Program-made: the position numbers and the translations under genes
NCBI RefSeq assembly: GCF_013294065.1
Contig: NZ_JABSNM010000001.1
Span: 435,083 to 499,082 of the forward strand
Source of the DNA: Sphaerotilus uruguayifluvii
Lineage (GTDB): Bacteria > Pseudomonadota > Gammaproteobacteria > Burkholderiales > Burkholderiaceae_C
DNA length: 64,000 nucleotides
Direction: 5' to 3'
Shown here: one piece after another, positions 58,505-64,000 of the stretch
Layout of the letters: each line of letters starts with the position of its first letter
Position numbering within the stretch: the first letter of the stretch is position 1
Notes under the pieces: generated by a model
Told to the model about the DNA's origin: nothing
Seen by the model: the letters and a program-made list of their open reading frames with translations, nothing else
Database searches by the model: none

Positions 58505-58709
58505 CCGCGATGCCTGGAGGCGGCCGCCTCTCCCACGCCCGGTGACGGGTCGGCCGCAGCAGATCCGCTGACACCTTGCTGCCGCGCCCCCGGTGCGGCC
58601 TGCGCCCCCCGACCAGCGAATCGACATCAACCAGGCCCGCGGCACGCACGCGCGTCCTGCACTGGTTCCTGACACGCGAGCATGCCGGCGGGCCCCGCCG
58701 GAGCCACAC

Positions 58710-60197
<1,488 letters not shown>

Positions 60198-60215
60198 GGA
60201 ACGAAGGAGAACGCC

Positions 60216-60788
60216 ATGCTGCTGATGATCGACAACTACGACTCGTTCACCTTCAACCTCGTGCAGTACTTCGCCGAGCTGGGCGAGGACGTGCGGGTGC
60301 ACCGCAACGACGAGATTTCCCTGGCCGACATCGAGGCGATGAAGCCCGATCGCCTGGTGCTGTCGCCGGGCCCGTGCTCGCCGGCGGAGGCCGGCATCTG
60401 CATCGAGGCGATCCGGCACTTCAAGGGCCGGCTGCCGATCCTGGGCGTGTGCCTGGGGCACCAGAGCATCGGCGCCGCGCTGGGCGGCAACATCATCCGC
60501 GCGCAGGTGCAGATGCACGGCAAGGCCGACACCATCACCACCGATCAGCAGGGCGTGTTCGCCGACCTGCCTGCGCAGTTCCGCGTGATCCGCTACCACT
60601 CGCTGGCGATCGAGCGCGCCACGCTGCCGCCCGAGCTGGTCGTTACCGCCACCAGCGGCGACGGCGAGATCATGGGCGTGCGCCACCGCGAGGTCGCGCT
60701 GGAGGGCGTGCAGTTCCACCCCGAGTCCATCCTGAGCGAGCACGGCCACGCGATGCTGCGCAACTTCCTCAACACGCCCAACCGCTGA
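60216..60788 (+). CDS. trpG: anthranilate synthase component II (glutamine amidotransferase)
   Basis: A 190-residue class I amidotransferase. Triad: Cys in [11 protein letters not shown], His and Glu in [21 protein letters not shown] and [12 protein letters not shown] are also typical. It supplies ammonia to TrpE. Some relatives also serve 4-amino-4-deoxychorismate synthase (PabA). Strong AAGGAG ribosome site. Confidence 0.97.
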   Translation: MLLMIDNYDSFTFNLVQYFAELGEDVRVHRNDEISLADIEAMKPDRLVLSPGPCSPAEAGICIEAIRHFKGRLPILGVCLGHQSIGAALGGNIIRAQVQMHGKADTITTDQQGVFADLPAQFRVIRYHSLAIERATLPPELVVTATSGDGEIMGVRHREVALEGVQFHPESILSEHGHAMLRNFLNTPNR

Positions 60789-60814
60789 CCGCCCACCGAG
60801 CCAGGAGCCGCGCC

Positions 60815-61846
60815 ATGTCCATCACCAACACCGAAGCCCTGACCCGCGTCATCGAGCACCGCGAGATCTTCCACGACGAGATGCTCACGCTGATGCGGCG
60901 CATCATGGCCGGCGAGATGTCGCCGACCATGACCGCCGCACTGCTGACCGGCCTGCGGGTCAAGAAGGAGACCATCGGCGAGATCACGGCCGCCGCGCAG
61001 GTCATGCGCGAATGCTCGGTCAAGGTCAACGTCGCCGACCGCACCCATCTGGTCGACATCGTCGGCACCGGCGGCGACGGCTCGCACACCTTCAACATCT
61101 CGACCTGCACGATGTTCGTGGCCGCGGCGGCCGGCGCGCGGGTGAGCAAGCACGGCGGGCGCAGCGTCTCCAGCAAGTCCGGCAGCGCCGACGTGCTCGA
61201 GGCGCTGGGCGTGCCGATGACGCTCTCGCCGCAGGCGGTGGCGCAGTGCATCCAGGACACCGGCATCGGCTTCATGTTCGCGCCCAACCACCATCCGGCG
61301 ATGAAGAACGTGGCGCCGGTGCGCCGCGAGCTGGGCGTGCGCACGATCTTCAACATCCTCGGGCCGCTGACCAACCCGGCCGACGCGCCCAACATCCTGA
61401 TGGGCGTCTTCCACCCCGATCTGGTCGGCATCCAGGTGCGCGCGCTGCAGCGCCTGGGCGCCGAGCACGCGCTGGTGGTCTACGGCCGCGACGGCATGGA
61501 CGAGGTCTCGCTGGGCGCCGGCACCCTGGTCGGCGAGCTGCGCGACGGCGAGATCCGCGAGTACGAGATCCACCCCGAGGACTTCGGCCTGACGATGGCG
61601 AGCAACCGCGCGCTGAAGGTCGACACGCCCGAGCAGTCGCGCGAGCTGCTGCGCGCGGTGCTGGACAACCAGCCCGGCCCGGCGCGCGACATCGTCATGC
61701 TCAACGCCGGCGTGGCGCTCTACGCCGCCAACGTCGCCGCGACGATGGCCGAGGGCGTCGAGCGTGCCCGCGAGGCGCTGGCCAGCGGCCGCGCCGCCGA
61801 GCGCCTGACGCAGTTCGTCTCCCGCGCCCAGCAACTGGCTGCCTGA
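60815..61846 (+). CDS. trpD: anthranilate phosphoribosyltransferase
   Basis: A 343-residue enzyme transferring phosphoribose from PRPP to anthranilate. Landmarks: the PRPP loop [58 protein letters not shown] and [11 protein letters not shown]. Starts behind AGGAG, 26 bases after trpG, and is followed by trpC after 3 bases. Confidence 0.97.
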   Translation: MSITNTEALTRVIEHREIFHDEMLTLMRRIMAGEMSPTMTAALLTGLRVKKETIGEITAAAQVMRECSVKVNVADRTHLVDIVGTGGDGSHTFNISTCTMFVAAAAGARVSKHGGRSVSSKSGSADVLEALGVPMTLSPQAVAQCIQDTGIGFMFAPNHHPAMKNVAPVRRELGVRTIFNILGPLTNPADAPNILMGVFHPDLVGIQVRALQRLGAEHALVVYGRDGMDEVSLGAGTLVGELRDGEIREYEIHPEDFGLTMASNRALKVDTPEQSRELLRAVLDNQPGPARDIVMLNAGVALYAANVAATMAEGVERAREALASGRAAERLTQFVSRAQQLAA

Positions 61847-61849
61847 ACC

Positions 61850-62656
61850 ATGAACCCGAACACCCCCGACATCCTCGCCCGCATCGTCGTCACCAAGCAC
61901 GAGGAGGTGGCCGCGGCCCGCGCCGCGAAATCCCTGGCCGCCGTCCGCGCCGAGGCCGAGGCGCGCGCCGCCGACCTGCGCGGCTTCGAGGCCGCGCTGC
62001 GCGCCAAGGTCGCCGCCGGCCAGCCCGCGGTGATCGCCGAGATCAAGAAGGCCAGCCCGAGCAAGGGCGTGATCCGCGCCGACTTCCGCCCGGCCGAGAT
62101 CGCCGCCAGCTACGCCCGCCACGGCGCCGCCTGCCTGAGCGTGCTGACCGACGTGCAGTACTTCCAGGGCCGCACCGAGTACCTGCAGCAGGCGCGCGCC
62201 GCCTGTGCGCTGCCGGTGCTGCGCAAGGACTTCATGGTCGACGAGTACCAGGTGCACGAGGCGCGCGCGATGGGCGCGGACTGCATCCTGCTGATCGCCG
62301 CCTGCCTGGACGACGCGCAGATGGCCGACCTGGAGGCGGTGGCGCTCGCGCACGGCATGAGCGTGCTGGTCGAGGTGCATGACCGCGCCGAGCTGCACCG
62401 CGCGCTGAAGCTGAAGACGCCGCTGCTGGGCATCAACAACCGCGACCTGCGCAGCTTCTCGGTGACGCTGGATACCACGCTGGGCCTGCTGGGCGAGGTG
62501 CCGGCCGACCGGCTGCTGGTGACCGAGTCCGGCATCCTGGGGCCGGCGGACGTGGTGCGCATGCGCGGCGCCGATGTCAACGCCTTCCTGGTCGGCGAGG
62601 CCTTCATGCGCGCCGACGACCCTGGCGCGGCGCTGGCGGCGCTGTTCGCGGCATGA
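61850..62656 (+). CDS. trpC: indole-3-glycerol-phosphate synthase
   Basis: A 268-residue TIM barrel forming the indole ring. Motifs: [80 protein letters not shown]. As usual in this group it is not fused to TrpF. The ung gene overlaps its end by 4 nt. Confidence 0.97.
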   Translation: MNPNTPDILARIVVTKHEEVAAARAAKSLAAVRAEAEARAADLRGFEAALRAKVAAGQPAVIAEIKKASPSKGVIRADFRPAEIAASYARHGAACLSVLTDVQYFQGRTEYLQQARAACALPVLRKDFMVDEYQVHEARAMGADCILLIAACLDDAQMADLEAVALAHGMSVLVEVHDRAELHRALKLKTPLLGINNRDLRSFSVTLDTTLGLLGEVPADRLLVTESGILGPADVVRMRGADVNAFLVGEAFMRADDPGAALAALFAA

Positions 62657-63435
62657 CGCTGCCCGACAACCGCCTGCGCGTTCCGCTGGCCGAGGCGCTG
62701 CGCCAAGGCCTGCCCGAAGGCTGGAGTCGCCTCGTCGAGGGCTTCCTGGCCGGCGCGGCCGGGCAAGGGCTGTGCGAGGCGGTCGATGCGCGCGTCGCGG
62801 CCGGCACGGAGGTCTATCCGGCGCGGCCGCTGCGCGCGCTGCAGGGTCTGGCGCCGCAGCAGGTGAAGGTCGTCATTCTCGGCCAGGACCCGTACCACGG
62901 CCCCGGCGAGGCCGAGGGCCTGGCCTTCTCGGTCGCCGAAGGGGTGAAGATCCCGCCCAGCCTGCGCAACATCCGTCAGGAGCTGCAGACCGACCTGGGG
63001 CTGGCGGCGCCGGACTCGGGCAGTCTCTCCGCCTGGGTCGAGGCGGGCGTGCTGCTGCTCAACACCAGCCTGACCGTCGAGCGCGACCGTCCGGCCAGCC
63101 ATGCGAAGCTGGGCTGGCAGGCGCTGACGGACGCGATCGTCGCGCGGGTGGCCGCGGCGCCGCAGCCCAAGGTCTTCCTGCTGTGGGGCGCGCATGCGCA
63201 GGCCCGCCTGCCGGTGATCGAGGCCGTCGGGACCCACACCCACGTCATCGCCTCGAACCATCCGTCACCGTTGTCGGCCCGGCGTCCGCCGGTGCCCTTC
63301 GTCGGCAGCCGGCCGTTCTCGGCGGCGAATGCCTGGCTGCAAGGGCAGGGCGTCGAAGCGGTGAACTGGGCTCTCGAAGCGACTTCAACAAAAAAATTGC
63401 CCAAAACGCTTGCGTCGCAGATGAGCCTTTGCTAA
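62653..63435 (+). CDS. ung: uracil-DNA glycosylase
   Basis: A 260-residue family-1 enzyme removing uracil from DNA. Motifs: [20 protein letters not shown] with the catalytic Asp and water-activating site, [17 protein letters not shown], and SNHPSPLSA with the catalytic His. Overlaps trpC by 4 nt, so it is read from the trp transcript. Its last 25 bases may contain the tRNA promoter. Confidence 0.97.
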   Translation: MTLPDNRLRVPLAEALRQGLPEGWSRLVEGFLAGAAGQGLCEAVDARVAAGTEVYPARPLRALQGLAPQQVKVVILGQDPYHGPGEAEGLAFSVAEGVKIPPSLRNIRQELQTDLGLAAPDSGSLSAWVEAGVLLLNTSLTVERDRPASHAKLGWQALTDAIVARVAAAPQPKVFLLWGAHAQARLPVIEAVGTHTHVIASNHPSPLSARRPPVPFVGSRPFSAANAWLQGQGVEAVNWALEATSTKKLPKTLASQMSLC

Positions 63436-63438
63436 AGT
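63410..63438 (+). promoter_or_regulatory. candidate promoter of the tRNA-tuf cluster, inside the end of ung
   Basis: TTGCGT (63410-63415), 17-base spacer, TAAAGT (63433-63438), with an AT-rich stretch upstream (63388-63405) that could serve as an UP element. Start would be near 63445, a few bases before tRNA-Tyr. Confidence 0.5.
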
Positions 63439-63452
63439 TTATGTCTCGCCCA

Positions 63453-63538
63453 GGAGGGGTGCCCGAGTGGCTAAAGGGGGCAGACTGTAAATCTGTTGGC
63501 TTACGCCTACGCTGGTTCGAATCCAGCCTCCTCCACCA
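63453..63538 (+). tRNA. tRNA-Tyr (GTA)
   Basis: 86 nt including encoded CCA. Acceptor GGAGGGG pairs with CTCCTCC (one G-U), anticodon loop CTGTAAA, long variable arm as expected for tRNA-Tyr, T loop GGTTCGAATCC. Confidence 0.97.
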
Positions 63539-63593
63539 AGCGAAACGCGTCTAGGCGGTTGCTTCGGTCTTCGAAGTGAATCCGCATGGCAGG

Positions 63594-63667
<74 letters not shown>

Positions 63668-63755
63668 GGTGTCGTTGTCGCGGCGAATCATCTTTGGTGT
63701 TGTGTCGATCGTGTCGACACGGGCTTGCGCGTGATGCGCTCAAGCCTGTGTCGAT

Positions 63756-64000
<245 letters not shown>

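Noticed and set aside
58517..58530. Palindrome after trpL taken as the attenuator terminator
   Set aside because: Perfect 14-base dyad without loop and no following T-run; it may pair in the leader RNA but is not a convincing terminator alone.

Overview
The window is GC-rich chromosomal DNA of a betaproteobacterium, most likely order Burkholderiales (Leptothrix/Rubrivivax/Ideonella-type relatives). The evidence is the high GC with strong third-position bias, the trpEGDC-ung order leading into a tRNA-Tyr/Gly/Thr-tuf cluster, an mltA-recombinase-apaG group, and an FMN riboswitch in front of a type II lumazine synthase. Both ends cut a gene: a DUF4397 lipoprotein on the left and tuf on the right.

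Layout. 1-9.3 kb: envelope and signalling genes, with a chemotaxis receptor, a membrane-tethered FMN glutamate-synthase-like protein, a YfiR-YfiN-YfiB c-di-GMP module and several secreted or lipid-anchored proteins. 9.4-14.7 kb: a YcbK/L,D-transpeptidase pair, slyX, queE with a triple-module QueD, and riboswitch-ribH2. 14.6-22.8 kb: a phytase-like esterase, a large indolepyruvate:ferredoxin oxidoreductase with a divergent Lrp regulator, and two tandem diguanylate cyclases. 22.8-30.8 kb: mltA, a small membrane protein, a Gcr-type recombinase, apaG, a copper-chaperone-like protein, folB with a pteridine-reductase-like SDR, rpe, and a racemase-like CoA transferase. 31.0-32.6 kb: one strikingly AT-rich orphan gene, clearly foreign. 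33.0-40.7 kb: a compact five-gene operon (SWIM zinc finger, DUF5691, MoxR AAA+ ATPase, DUF5682, VWA). 40.8-43.6 kb: an NAD salvage locus (NrtR-like regulator, nicotinamidase-like hydrolase, pncB). 43.6-49.2 kb: DUF481 protein, glutamine-synthetase-like enzyme, FAD oxidoreductase, secreted lipoprotein. 49.5-56.0 kb: a type I restriction-modification operon with a MntA-HepT toxin-antitoxin pair inside it, flanked by copies of a palindromic REP-like repeat. 56.3-63.4 kb: gph, a secreted phosphoesterase, a trp leader peptide, trpEGDC and ung. 63.45-64 kb: three tRNAs and the start of tuf.

The most interesting items are: the SWIM/DUF5691/MoxR/DUF5682/VWA operon, which has the ingredients of an ATPase-VWA remodelling machine plus a possible TIKI/TraB-like hydrolase and to my knowledge has no described function; the QueD protein with three fused modules, where zinc/cysteine residues survive in only one module and the catalytic Asp-His pair in only another; the AT-rich orphan; the restriction cassette carrying an internal toxin-antitoxin pair; and a nearly leaderless trp leader peptide. 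rpe, gph and trpEGDC, often contiguous in relatives, are here split by about 27 kb of accessory material.
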